A stretch of DNA of 64,000 nucleotides from Bradyrhizobium sp. WSM471 (GTDB taxonomy: Bacteria; Pseudomonadota; Alphaproteobacteria; Rhizobiales; Xanthobacteraceae): positions 4,278,001 through 4,342,000 of the forward strand of contig NZ_CM001442.1 of NCBI RefSeq assembly GCF_000244915.1, written 5' to 3'. This document shows, one piece after another, positions 44,223 through 53,951 of the stretch. Below the pieces are notes generated by a model. It worked only from the letters and a program-made list of their open reading frames with translations, made no database searches and was not told the DNA's origin. The stretch's first letter is position 1. Every line of letters starts with the position of its first letter. Position numbers and translations under genes: made by a program.

Positions 44223-44616
44223 GCGTCTGCTTTCAAAAGCGCGTTTCCATCAGGCGCGCTGCGCCCGCGGGCTGGCCGAAAGGCCGCTGTCGTTAATAAC
44301 AGAACACAGAAGAGTCCCGTCAACCCCTTGACCCGGCACGCCAGTCGTTCTGTTATCGCAGGTGCTATTCAGTCGCCGCATGTTGAGGGGCCTGCCGCGA
44401 CCTTCGATCCATCGCTTGACCGGACCATGCGCCACAGCCGTAACGGCGGGCGCTTTCGGCGGGGATTAAGGTAGGGCCTCCCGGGATCGGCGGGTGATCG
44501 GCAAGGTTTTCCAGCATGACTCTTGCAAGGCTGGTCTTGATACGGCTAGCCCCGGCAGAGACGATCGCAAAGACAACGTTCCTGACCTTGAGACGACTTT
44601 GAAAGGCCCAAAGCCC
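44223..44616. promoter_or_regulatory. metC-aapJ divergent control region
   Basis: No gene is seen in this interval. It contains a perfect inverted repeat, ATAACAGAAC at 44296-44305 and GTTCTGTTAT at 44347-44356, with centres 51 bases apart, close to five helical turns. The left arm is nearer metC. This geometry suits a dimeric regulator bridging two sites, although no regulator gene is next to it. Confidence 0.45.
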
Positions 44617-45633
44617 ATGAAACGCATAACCCTGGCTCTCACTCTCGCTCTCGCCGCCGGCCTGACTGCCCAAGCCGCCGATGCGCAAACGCTCAAGACC
44701 GTCAAGGACCGGGGCATGCTGTCCTGCGGTGTCAGTCAGGGCCTGCCCGGCTTCTCCTCGCCGGACGACAAGGGCAACTGGACCGGGCTTGACGTCGACG
44801 TCTGCCGCGCGATCGCCGGGGCGATCTTCAACGATCCGACCAAGGTCAAGTTCGTGCCGCTCTCCGCCAAGGACCGCTTCACGGCGCTGCAATCCGGCGA
44901 AGTCGACGTGCTGTCGCGCAACACCACCTGGACCATCTCGCGCGACACCTCGCTCGGCGCCAACTTCACCGGGGTGACCTATTATGACGGGCAGGGCTTC
45001 ATGGTGAAGAAGTCGCTCAAGGTGAATTCGGCGCTCGAGCTCAACAGCGCCTCGGTCTGCGTCCAGACCGGCACCACCACCGAGCAGAATCTCGCCGACT
45101 ACTTCAAGGCCAACAACATGAAGTACGAGGTGATCGCGTTCGGCACCAACGACGAAACGGTCAAGGCCTACGAGGCCGGGCGCTGCGACGTCTTCACCAC
45201 CGACCAGTCGGGTCTGTACGCCAACCGCCTGAAGCTTGCCAATCCCGGCGATCACATGGTGCTCCCGGAAATCATCTCGAAGGAGCCGCTCGGACCGATG
45301 GTGCGCCACGGCGACGACCAATGGTTCGACATCGTGAAATGGACGCTGTTTGCCCTGATCACCACCGAAGAGCTCGGCGTGACCGCGAAGAACGTCGACG
45401 AGAAGACGAAACAGGAAAATCCGGAGCTGAAGCGCGTCCTGGGTACCGACGGCAATTTCGGTGAACAGCTCGGCCTGAGCAAGGATTGGGTGGTGCGTAT
45501 CGTGAAGGCCGTCGGCAATTACGGCGAAGTGTTCGACCGCAACGTCGGCGCGGGCTCGCCGCTCGGCATCAGTCGAGGTCTCAACAATCTCTGGAACAAG
45601 GGCGGTCTCCAATACGCGCCGCCGATCCGCTGA
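44617..45633 (+). CDS. aapJ: General L-amino-acid ABC transporter, binding protein
   Basis: The protein has 338 residues. The signal peptide (MKRITLALTLALAAGLTAQA) precedes a periplasmic SBP_bac_3 domain (LDVDVCRAIAGAIF, DVLSRNTTWTISRD). The Aap system of rhizobia takes up and exports a broad range of L-amino acids and is regulated by nitrogen state. GAAAGG precedes the ATG at 44617. It is first of four genes. Confidence 0.93.
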   Translation: MKRITLALTLALAAGLTAQAADAQTLKTVKDRGMLSCGVSQGLPGFSSPDDKGNWTGLDVDVCRAIAGAIFNDPTKVKFVPLSAKDRFTALQSGEVDVLSRNTTWTISRDTSLGANFTGVTYYDGQGFMVKKSLKVNSALELNSASVCVQTGTTTEQNLADYFKANNMKYEVIAFGTNDETVKAYEAGRCDVFTTDQSGLYANRLKLANPGDHMVLPEIISKEPLGPMVRHGDDQWFDIVKWTLFALITTEELGVTAKNVDEKTKQENPELKRVLGTDGNFGEQLGLSKDWVVRIVKAVGNYGEVFDRNVGAGSPLGISRGLNNLWNKGGLQYAPPIR

Positions 45634-45658
45634 CCCCGCCTGACCCGCGCTCGCGGCG

Positions 45659-46864
45659 ATGAGCATCGAGGCCCGCAAACCCCCGCCCCAGATCGCGCTG
45701 AAGATCAGGCGCGTTCTGGGTGGCAAGACAGGCTGGAACGGCATCGCCGTCCAGTTTGCCTTCGCGGCGATCCTGGGCTGGATTGCCTATGAAATCGTCT
45801 CCAACGCCCGCGCCAACCTCGAGAACCAGCACATTGCCGCCGGCTTCGGCTTCCTCGCGAACAACGCCGGTTTTGACGTCAATCAGACGCTGATCTCTTA
45901 TACCGGCTCGGACACGTTCCTGCGCGTGTTTCTGGTCGGGCTCCTCAACACGCTCGTGGTCTCGGTGGTGGGCATCGTCTTTGCCACGGTGATCGGCTTC
46001 ATTGTCGCGCTGTGCCGGCTGTCACCCAACTGGCTGCTCGCGCGCATTGGCGAAATCTATGTCGAGATCATCCGCAACCTGCCGGTGCTGTTCCAGATCC
46101 TGTTCTGGTACTTGGCGGTGCTTGCGGCCTTACCCAATCCACGACAGAGCATTTCGCTGCTCGGCATCGCCTTCGTCAGCAATCGCGGTCTCGTCATTCC
46201 CCGCCCGATCGGCGAGAGCGGCTTCGAGGCGTTCCTTGCGGTGCTGGCGTTCGGCATCGTGGCTTCGGTCGCATTGCGCATCCATGCGCGCCGGGCGCTG
46301 TTCCAGCGGGGTCACATGATCCGGATCTGGCCCTATGTGCTGGGCCTGCTGTTCGGACTGCCCCTTATCACCATGCTGGTAGCGGGTCTGCCCTTCAGCT
46401 TCGAGCTGCCGCAGCTCAAGGGCTTCAATTTCGCCGGTGGGTCGCGGATAATCCCGGAGTTCGTGGCGCTCACGTTGGCCTTGTCGACCTATACGGCTGC
46501 CTTCATCGCCGAGATCGTGCGCGCGGGCATCCTCTCCGTCCATAGCGGGCAGATGGAGGCGGGGGCGTCACTGGGCCTGAGCCGCGGCACCACGCTCCGC
46601 CTGGTGGTCGTGCCGCAGGCGATGCGCGTCATCGTTCCGCCACTGACCAATCAGTACCTCAATCTCACCAAGAATTCGTCGCTGGCCGTGGCGATCGGCT
46701 ATCCTGACCTCGTATCCGTGTTCGCCGGCACGTCGCTGAGCCAGACCGGGCAGGCCATCGAGATCATCGCCATGACGATGGGCGTTTATCTCCTGATCTC
46801 GCTGATCACCAGCGCCGTCATGAGCGTCTACGGTTGGCGCATCAGCCGGAGTCTCGGCGCATGA
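45659..46864 (+). CDS. aapQ: General L-amino-acid ABC transporter, permease
   Basis: The protein has 401 residues and about eight helices. The EAA loop at the C-terminus is EAGASLGLSRGTTLRLVVVP, the interface with the ATPase. It is 26 bases after aapJ and overlaps aapM by four bases. Confidence 0.92.
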   Translation: MSIEARKPPPQIALKIRRVLGGKTGWNGIAVQFAFAAILGWIAYEIVSNARANLENQHIAAGFGFLANNAGFDVNQTLISYTGSDTFLRVFLVGLLNTLVVSVVGIVFATVIGFIVALCRLSPNWLLARIGEIYVEIIRNLPVLFQILFWYLAVLAALPNPRQSISLLGIAFVSNRGLVIPRPIGESGFEAFLAVLAFGIVASVALRIHARRALFQRGHMIRIWPYVLGLLFGLPLITMLVAGLPFSFELPQLKGFNFAGGSRIIPEFVALTLALSTYTAAFIAEIVRAGILSVHSGQMEAGASLGLSRGTTLRLVVVPQAMRVIVPPLTNQYLNLTKNSSLAVAIGYPDLVSVFAGTSLSQTGQAIEIIAMTMGVYLLISLITSAVMSVYGWRISRSLGA

Positions 46865-48381
46865 GCGATATCACCTCGTCCAGCTTCGTCCGCCAGGATC
46901 TTCTCGATGAGCGTCCCGCGCCGGTGAAGACCACGGGCTTCATCGGCCTGGTGCGGACGCGCCTGTTCAACTCGCCGACCAACATCCTGCTCACGATCGT
47001 TGGCGCCTTGCTGCTGTGGTTCACCATCATTCCTTCCGTCAGATTCCTGATGGTCGATGCAGTCTGGACCGGCAAGGATCGCACGGCCTGTCTCGCCGAG
47101 AACGCCGGCTTTGCGGTCGGCGCCTGCTGGCCTTACATCCAGGCCAAGCTGCCGCAGCTGATCTACGGCTTCTACTCGGAAGCCGAACGCTGGCGGGTCA
47201 ACCTCACGCTCGTCCTGTCAGTGGTCCTGTTGGTGCCGTTGCTGATTCCGCGGCTGCCGTCGAAAGGTTTGAACGCAGGCCTGTTCTTCTTTGCGTTTCC
47301 GGTGGTCGCATTCTTTCTGCTGCATGGCGGCGGCATCAAGGGATTTGGCCTGAGCTGGACCGCTGACCTGCTGCAATTGTTCGACGACAGCATCATCGGC
47401 GCCGGGCAGGCTCTGCTAAGTCTCGGCAAGACGTCCGCTGCCGCACCGCTGTTGTGGGCCGTCGGCAATGTCATCGTGCTCGTGGGGACCGCGATTTACT
47501 GGCTGATCTTTCCGCTGACCTGGCTGCGTGACCAGCTGCAGGGGACGGGCCAGTCGGTCTGGGCCGATTTCGCCATCACCGCCGCGGTCGTCTCGCTGAT
47601 CGCCTTCGTTCTCGGCGGCGGCCTCCGCACCGGGGGGCGGGCCCTGACATCCAGCATCGCCACCTTCGTCGCCATCGCAATCGTGATCAAGCTGATGGGG
47701 CTCGATCACGGCGGTCTGCCGATCGTGCAGACGAACCTTTGGGGCGGACTTCTGGTGACGCTGGTGGTCTCCGTTACCGGCATCGTCACCTCGTTGCCGA
47801 TCGGCATTGCGCTGGCGCTTGGCCGCCGCTCGACCATTCCGCTGATCCGGATCTTCTCGATCGCCTTCATCGAGTTCTGGCGCGGCGTGCCGCTGATCAC
47901 CGTGCTGTTCTTCGCCACCTACATGCTGCCGCTGTTTCTGCCGGGCAATTTCACGGTCGACGGGTTGGTGCGTGCGCTGATTGGAATCTCGTTGTTCACG
48001 GGCGCCTATCAGGCCGAGAACGTCCGCGGCGGGCTGGCTGCGATCCCGCGCGGGCAGGGCGAGGCGGCCGCGGCGTTGGGGTTGTCCTGGTGGAAGACGA
48101 CCTCGCTGATCGTGCTGCCGCAGGCCCTGCGCCACGTCATTCCGAACCTCGTCAACAGCTTCATCTCGCTGTTCAAGGACACTTCGCTGGTCTCGATCGT
48201 GGCGCTGTTCGATCTGCTGGGCTCGCTGCGCGCGTCGTTCTCGGATCCGAAATGGTCGTCGCCGTCGACCGCGTTCACCGGGTTCGCGTTCGCCGGGATC
48301 ATCTACTTCATCTTCTGCTTTGGAATGTCACGCTACTCGCTCTTCGTCGAACACCGCCTCAACGCTCACCGCCGCAACTGA
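46861..48381 (+). CDS. aapM: General L-amino-acid ABC transporter, permease
   Basis: The protein has 506 residues, longer than AapQ as in rhizobia. The EAA loop is [20 protein letters not shown] near the C-terminus. The ATG at 46861 lies in the ATGA overlap with aapQ; the longer frame was trimmed. Confidence 0.92.
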   Translation: MSDITSSSFVRQDLLDERPAPVKTTGFIGLVRTRLFNSPTNILLTIVGALLLWFTIIPSVRFLMVDAVWTGKDRTACLAENAGFAVGACWPYIQAKLPQLIYGFYSEAERWRVNLTLVLSVVLLVPLLIPRLPSKGLNAGLFFFAFPVVAFFLLHGGGIKGFGLSWTADLLQLFDDSIIGAGQALLSLGKTSAAAPLLWAVGNVIVLVGTAIYWLIFPLTWLRDQLQGTGQSVWADFAITAAVVSLIAFVLGGGLRTGGRALTSSIATFVAIAIVIKLMGLDHGGLPIVQTNLWGGLLVTLVVSVTGIVTSLPIGIALALGRRSTIPLIRIFSIAFIEFWRGVPLITVLFFATYMLPLFLPGNFTVDGLVRALIGISLFTGAYQAENVRGGLAAIPRGQGEAAAALGLSWWKTTSLIVLPQALRHVIPNLVNSFISLFKDTSLVSIVALFDLLGSLRASFSDPKWSSPSTAFTGFAFAGIIYFIFCFGMSRYSLFVEHRLNAHRRN

Positions 48382-48392
48382 TCGAGGTCACC

Positions 48393-49130
48393 ATGTCCGA
48401 CCCCATCGTCAAGATTTCCGGCCTGAACAAATGGTACGGCGAGTTTCATGTGCTGCGCGACATTGACCTTACGGTCGAGAAGGGCGAGCGTATCGTGATC
48501 TGCGGCCCCTCCGGGTCGGGCAAGTCGACGCTGATCCGCTGTATCAATGCGCTCGAGGAGTTTCAGGAAGGCGAGATCGTCGTTGACGGCATCGAGCTCG
48601 GGCCGAACCTGAAGCAGGTCGATGCGGTTCGGCGCGAAGTCGGCATGGTGTTCCAGAGCTTCAACCTGTTTCCGCATCTTTCGGTGCTGGACAATTGCAC
48701 GCTGGCGCCGATCTGGGTGCGCAACATCCCCAAGAAGGACGCCGAGGCGGCGGCGATGAAGTTTCTGGAGCGGGTCAAGATTCCGCACCAGGCCAACAAG
48801 TTTCCGGGACAGATGTCCGGCGGTCAACAGCAGCGCGTCGCGATCGCCCGCGCGCTGACGATGAACCCGAAGGTGATGCTGTTCGACGAGCCGACCTCGG
48901 CGCTCGACCCTGAAATGGTCAAGGAGGTGCTGGATACCATGGTCGACCTCGCCGAGGAGGGCATGACCATGCTGGTCGTCACCCACGAGATGGGCTTTGC
49001 CCGCGAGGTCGCCAACCGCGTGGTGTTCATGGACGCGGGCCAGATCATCGAAGCCAACACGCCCAACGAGTTCTTCGCGGCCCCGCAGCACGCCCGCACA
49101 AAACTGTTCCTGAGCCAGATCCTGCGCTGA
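48393..49130 (+). CDS. aapP: General L-amino-acid ABC transporter, ATP-binding subunit
   Basis: The protein has 245 residues. It shows Walker [11 protein letters not shown] loop [11 protein letters not shown], signature [14 protein letters not shown], Walker [14 protein letters not shown] and the switch histidine VVTHEM. The start at 48393 is preceded by GAGG. It completes the aapJQMP operon. Confidence 0.95.
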   Translation: MSDPIVKISGLNKWYGEFHVLRDIDLTVEKGERIVICGPSGSGKSTLIRCINALEEFQEGEIVVDGIELGPNLKQVDAVRREVGMVFQSFNLFPHLSVLDNCTLAPIWVRNIPKKDAEAAAMKFLERVKIPHQANKFPGQMSGGQQQRVAIARALTMNPKVMLFDEPTSALDPEMVKEVLDTMVDLAEEGMTMLVVTHEMGFAREVANRVVFMDAGQIIEANTPNEFFAAPQHARTKLFLSQILR

Positions 49131-49230
49131 GCACCTGCAATCCTGTGGCGTTGCTGGTCTAATTGACCCGCCAGCTTGGCACCATGCGAATCGGCCAGTC
49201 TCTTTTCGGGCCATACTCCGGAGAGAGACT

Positions 49231-51471
49231 TTGCAGAGCAGCGCCGGCGCGCGCGCATTCCAGAACGCGCGATTGCAAAAGAAATTGAAGAAGCAGGCGG
49301 ACGCGCTCATGTCCACCGCGGTTCAGGCACTCGGCCAGGGCAGATACGCGGAGGTCGAGACACTCTGCCGCCGGATTCTGACGGAGGTTCCGGATCATTT
49401 CGACGCCGCGCACCTGCTCGGCTTGCGCGCGTATGATGGCGGGCGGCTCGAGGAGGCGCAACAATTGCTCGAGTGCGCGACCGCGCTCGATCCGCGTTCG
49501 CCCGATGCTCATGGTAATCTCGGGGCAGTGTATTTCAATCTCCAGAAGTTTCAGGACGCTCGCGCATGCCAGGAGAAGGCGATTGCGCTGAAGCCGAATT
49601 CTCCGATCGCCTTGACCAATCTCGGCAATACGCTGCTGCACATGGGCCTCGCCGAGCAGGCTATCGAGCTGCACGAACGCGCTATCAGGCTGAAGCCGGA
49701 CTATGCCGATGCATTTTGCAATCGTGGCATGGCGGAGCTGATCGAAGGCCAGTTCCAGCGCGCCAAGGAGAGTTTCGATCGCGCCCTCGCGTTTCAGCCG
49801 CGTCACGCGGAAGCGATCGCCGGCAGGGGCATGGTGTGCATCGAGCTCCGGCACTACGAAGAGGCGGCCGCAGCCGTCGCGGCAGGGCTCGCGATCAAGC
49901 CGGATTCGCCGAAGATTCTGGCGCAGCGCGGACGGCTCAATCTCGATCTGTCGCGGCTGGAGCAGGCGCTCGCGGATTTCGATGCGGCGCTGGCGCTTTC
50001 ACCGAGGCTCGAAGTGGCCTTGCAGGGAAAGGCGCAAGTCAACATTCTCAAGGGCAACACGGCCGGGGCGATTGCGGCGGTCAAGACGTTGCTCGAGGAA
50101 AATCCGCGGTCCGACATCGGAATTGCGCTTCTGGCTTCCTGCTATGCCAGCCAGGGAGACATTGCGACGGCGCTCGAACATCTCGATGCGGGGCTGGCAA
50201 TTGCGCCTGATTATGCGGACTTGATCGGGCGCAAGATATTCTTCCTGGACTATCTCCCGGAGGCCGATTTCGCGGTTCAGCAGGCTGCGCGAAAACAATG
50301 GTGGGACGCGATCGGCGCCAAATTGCCGCAAAGGGCGTTGTCGCCCAACAAGCTTGATCCGGACAAGCGGATTTTGATCGGATATGTCGCGTCCGAATTC
50401 AGGAACCACTCGGCAGCGTTCACCCTGTTGCCGGTGCTGCGCCATCATGATCACGCCAGGTTCGAGATCGTCTGCTATTCGTGTTCGCCGGGAAGAGATG
50501 AGATGACGGACGAGTTCAAGTCGATGGCGGACGTCTGGGTCGACGCCTGGCAGCTTTCGGATGACGAGCTGGCCGATCGCATTCAGGCCGACAAGGTCGA
50601 TATCCTGATCGACGTGTCCGGGCACACGACCGGCAACAGGCTCCATGTCTTCGCTCGCAAGCCGGCCCCGATCCAGGTCTCCGGGTTTGGTCACGCCACG
50701 GGCACGGGCCTTCAGACCATGGACTACGTGCTCGCGGATCCCGTCTTCATTCCGCAATCGGCGCGCCATCTGCTGGCTGAAAAGGTCTACGACCTGCCGT
50801 GCCTGATCACGATCGATCCCATTTTGGATCTACCTGCATCGGAGCCGCCCATGCTCCGCAACGGCCATGTCACCTTCGGCGTGTTCAATCGCATCTACAA
50901 AATCTCGGACGAGGCCATCCGGGTCTGGTCGAAAGTGATGCGGGAGGTGACGGGTTCGAAGATCGTCATCAAGCATACCCTGCTTGACGATCCCATGCTG
51001 CGCGACAATTTGGTCGCGCGGTTCGTGGCAAATGGCGTTGCCGAGGAGAATGTCACCTGCCTGGGCTCGACGCCGCGCCACGAGCACCTGCTGGCGTTTG
51101 CGAACATCGACATATCGCTCGACACGTTCCCGCAAAACGGCGGCGTCAGCACTTGGGAATCGCTCTATGCCGGCGTTCCGGTCGTGGCCAAGCTCGGCAA
51201 CGGCGCCTCATCGCGCGCCGGCGGGTCGATCGTGGCTGCGGTCGGCCTCGACGACTGGGTCGCTGCGGACGACGAGGGCTATGCCGCGATCGCCTGCAAA
51301 TATGCCGCGCAGCCCGCGCATCTGGCGCAGTTGCGCGCGGAGTTGCCGGCCCGGATCGCAACGTCCCCCGCCGGCAATGTCGAGACTTACACGCGCGAGG
51401 TGGAGGCGGGTTATCGCCAGTTCTGGCGAGACTATTGCGCCGCGGCTGCCGAAGGCAGCGATGTTGCGTAG
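49231..51471 (+). CDS. TPR plus GT41 (O-GlcNAc-transferase-like) protein, copy 1
   Basis: The protein has 746 residues from a TTG start with GGAGAGA upstream. The N-terminal half is about nine TPR repeats; residues about 345-735 form the SPINDLY/OGT catalytic domain, with GYVASEFRNHSAAF, ILIDVSGHTTGNRL, PAPIQVSGFGHATGTGLQTM, FGVFNRIYKIS and LDTFPQNGGVSTWESLYAGV. GT41 enzymes glycosylate Ser/Thr or other residues on proteins using UDP-GlcNAc or related donors. The target is unknown. The 3' part is nearly identical to copy 3. Confidence 0.9.
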   Translation: MQSSAGARAFQNARLQKKLKKQADALMSTAVQALGQGRYAEVETLCRRILTEVPDHFDAAHLLGLRAYDGGRLEEAQQLLECATALDPRSPDAHGNLGAVYFNLQKFQDARACQEKAIALKPNSPIALTNLGNTLLHMGLAEQAIELHERAIRLKPDYADAFCNRGMAELIEGQFQRAKESFDRALAFQPRHAEAIAGRGMVCIELRHYEEAAAAVAAGLAIKPDSPKILAQRGRLNLDLSRLEQALADFDAALALSPRLEVALQGKAQVNILKGNTAGAIAAVKTLLEENPRSDIGIALLASCYASQGDIATALEHLDAGLAIAPDYADLIGRKIFFLDYLPEADFAVQQAARKQWWDAIGAKLPQRALSPNKLDPDKRILIGYVASEFRNHSAAFTLLPVLRHHDHARFEIVCYSCSPGRDEMTDEFKSMADVWVDAWQLSDDELADRIQADKVDILIDVSGHTTGNRLHVFARKPAPIQVSGFGHATGTGLQTMDYVLADPVFIPQSARHLLAEKVYDLPCLITIDPILDLPASEPPMLRNGHVTFGVFNRIYKISDEAIRVWSKVMREVTGSKIVIKHTLLDDPMLRDNLVARFVANGVAEENVTCLGSTPRHEHLLAFANIDISLDTFPQNGGVSTWESLYAGVPVVAKLGNGASSRAGGSIVAAVGLDDWVAADDEGYAAIACKYAAQPAHLAQLRAELPARIATSPAGNVETYTREVEAGYRQFWRDYCAAAAEGSDVA

Positions 51472-51595
51472 GGGACCTGCAGCGCCGGGCGGCCAAACCC
51501 CGGGAAATCCCGGGATATCACGGCGCCAGCTGACCGGACGGTTAGGCTGGCGAATCAGTTAGACTCTGCCCCGGGCCATCCTCCGGAGAGACACC

Positions 51596-53839
51596 TTGCA
51601 GAGCAGCGGCGGCGGCGCGCGCGCATTCCAGAACGCGCGATTGCAGAAGAAACTGACGAAACAGGCGGACGCCGTCCTCTCCGCCGCGGCTACCGCCTAT
51701 GGCCGGGGCCGATATGCCGAGACCGAAGCACTCTGCCGGGATATCCTGAAAGCGCTGCCGGATCATGTCGACGCGATGCACCTGCTCGGCATGTGCGCGC
51801 ATGACGGCCGGCGCCTGGAGGAGGCGCAACAGCTGCTCGAGCGCGTGATTGCGCTCGATCCGCGCCTGCACGATGCCCATAACAACCTTGCGACCGTGCA
51901 TTTCGACCTCGGCCATTACGAGGAGGCGCGGCGGTGCCAGGAGAGGGCCATCGCGCTGAAGCCGAATTTTGCGGTGGCGCTGACCAACCTCGGCAACACG
52001 CTGATGCATCTGGGGCAGTACGAACAGGCGCTCGAGCTGCATGAGCGCGCCATCAAGATCAAGCCGGATTATGCCGATGCATTCTGCAATCGCGGCATGG
52101 TCGAAATTGTGCTTGGACAGATCATGCGCGCCAAGGAAAGCTTCGACCGCGCCCTGCTGTTTCAGCCCCGTCACGCCGAAGCCATCGTCGGCAGCGGCAT
52201 GGTCAGCATGGAGCTGCGGCACCACGACGAGGCGGCGGCCAAACTTGCCATGGCGCTCGCGATCAAGCCCGGCTCGCCGAGGATCCTGGCCCAACGCGGG
52301 CGGCTCAGTTTCGAGTTGCAGCGCCTGGAGCCCGCGCTTGCGGATTTCGAGGCGGCGCTTGCGATCTCGCCCAAGCTCGAGCTGGCGCTGCGCGGCAAGG
52401 CCCAGACCTGCCTCGTCATGGGAAAGACCGCGCAGGCGATGGCGGCCGCAGCGGCCCTGATCGAGCAAAATCCGCGCTCCGAGATGGGGCTGGCGCTGAT
52501 GGGCTTCTCGTATTCGAACCAGGGGGACATGGACGCCGCGATCGAATATCTTGATCGCGCGCTGGCGCTCCGGCCGGATTATGGGGATGCGATCAGAGGA
52601 AAGATCTTCCTGGAGGACTATCGCGCCGAGGCCGATTTCGTGGTCCAGCAGGCGGTGCGAAAATCCTGGTGGGACCAGATCGGCTCCAAGCAGCCGCGAA
52701 GGGAGCTGCCGAAGCGGCCGCTGGATCCGGAAAAGCGGATCGTGGTCGGCTACGTTGCTGCCGAATTCCGACAGCACTCCGCGGGGCTCACTTTGCTGCC
52801 GGTGCTGCGCCATCACGATCACACCAAATTTGAAATCATCTGCTACTACTCCTGGCCGGGCGCGGACGAGTACACCGCCATGTTCAAATCATTGGCGGAC
52901 GTCTGGGTAGATGCCTGGGGGCTTTCGGACGACGAGCTCGCCGATCGTATCCAGGCCGACAATGTCGACATCCTGATCGACGTTTCGGGCCACACGACCG
53001 GCAACAGGCTGCAGTGTTTCGCGCGTAAGCCGGCCCCGATCCAGGCCACTGGCTTCGGACACGCGACGGGCACAGGCATGCCGCTTATGGACTACGTGCT
53101 CGCGGATCCCATTTTCATTCCGCCGTCGGTTCGGCATCTGTTTGCCGAGAAAATCCACGATCTGCCGTGCCTGATCACGATTGAACCCGTCTCCGATCTG
53201 CAGCCTTCCGAGCTGCCGATGCTCCGCAACGGCTACGTCACCTTCGGCGTGTTCAACCGCATCTACAAAATATCGGATGATGCGATCCGGGTGTGGTCGC
53301 GCATCATGCGGGAGCTGCCGGGATCGAAGATCATCCTCAAGCATGGTCTGCTCGATGATCCCCTGCTACGCGATAGCCTGATCGCGCGTTTTCTGGCGCA
53401 GGGCGTTGTCGAAGAGAGCATCACCTGCCTCGGCACCACCTCGCGCGACGAGCATCTGGCGGCTTTCGCCCAGGTCGATATCTCCTTCGACACGTTCCCG
53501 CAAAACGGCGGCATCAGCACCTGGGAATCTCTCTACAAGGGCGTTCCCGTCGTGGCCAAGCTCGGCATCGGGGCCTCCTCGCGTGCCGGCGCGTCTATCG
53601 TGACTGCCGTCGGCCTGGGCGACTGGGTGGCCGAGGATGACGATGGCTATGTCGAGATCGCCCGCAGGTTTGCGTCACAGCCGGAATATCTGGCGAAATT
53701 GCGCGCGGAATTGCCGGCCCGGATCGCTGCTTCGCCCGCCGGCAATGTCGAGACCTACACGCGTGAGCTCGAGGCGGGTTACCGCAAGTTCTGGCGCGAC
53801 TATTGCGCCGCGGCCTCGAATGACGTCGACGTTGCGTAG
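51596..53839 (+). CDS. TPR plus GT41 protein, copy 2
   Basis: The protein has 747 residues from a TTG start, and the same architecture as copy 1: TPR array (about 30-330), then catalytic domain with GYVAAEFRQHSAGL, ILIDVSGHTTGNRL, FGVFNRIYKIS and LDTFPQNGGISTWESLYKGV read as FDTFPQNGG. Here GHTTGNRLQCFARKPAPIQ and TGMPLMDYVLADPIF replace the residues shared by copies 1 and 3, so its donor or acceptor specificity may differ. It sits in tandem, 124 bases after copy 1. Confidence 0.9.
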   Translation: MQSSGGGARAFQNARLQKKLTKQADAVLSAAATAYGRGRYAETEALCRDILKALPDHVDAMHLLGMCAHDGRRLEEAQQLLERVIALDPRLHDAHNNLATVHFDLGHYEEARRCQERAIALKPNFAVALTNLGNTLMHLGQYEQALELHERAIKIKPDYADAFCNRGMVEIVLGQIMRAKESFDRALLFQPRHAEAIVGSGMVSMELRHHDEAAAKLAMALAIKPGSPRILAQRGRLSFELQRLEPALADFEAALAISPKLELALRGKAQTCLVMGKTAQAMAAAAALIEQNPRSEMGLALMGFSYSNQGDMDAAIEYLDRALALRPDYGDAIRGKIFLEDYRAEADFVVQQAVRKSWWDQIGSKQPRRELPKRPLDPEKRIVVGYVAAEFRQHSAGLTLLPVLRHHDHTKFEIICYYSWPGADEYTAMFKSLADVWVDAWGLSDDELADRIQADNVDILIDVSGHTTGNRLQCFARKPAPIQATGFGHATGTGMPLMDYVLADPIFIPPSVRHLFAEKIHDLPCLITIEPVSDLQPSELPMLRNGYVTFGVFNRIYKISDDAIRVWSRIMRELPGSKIILKHGLLDDPLLRDSLIARFLAQGVVEESITCLGTTSRDEHLAAFAQVDISFDTFPQNGGISTWESLYKGVPVVAKLGIGASSRAGASIVTAVGLGDWVAEDDDGYVEIARRFASQPEYLAKLRAELPARIAASPAGNVETYTRELEAGYRKFWRDYCAAASNDVDVA

Positions 53840-53951
53840 GCGAGGCCTGCGTTGGGCACCGGCATCTTCCGGAGATTGCCGGGCCGCCTAAACCGGCGGC
53901 TCTGGCCGCGAATCAGCTAGAATCGTCCCGGGCATCCTCCGGAGAGAATCC

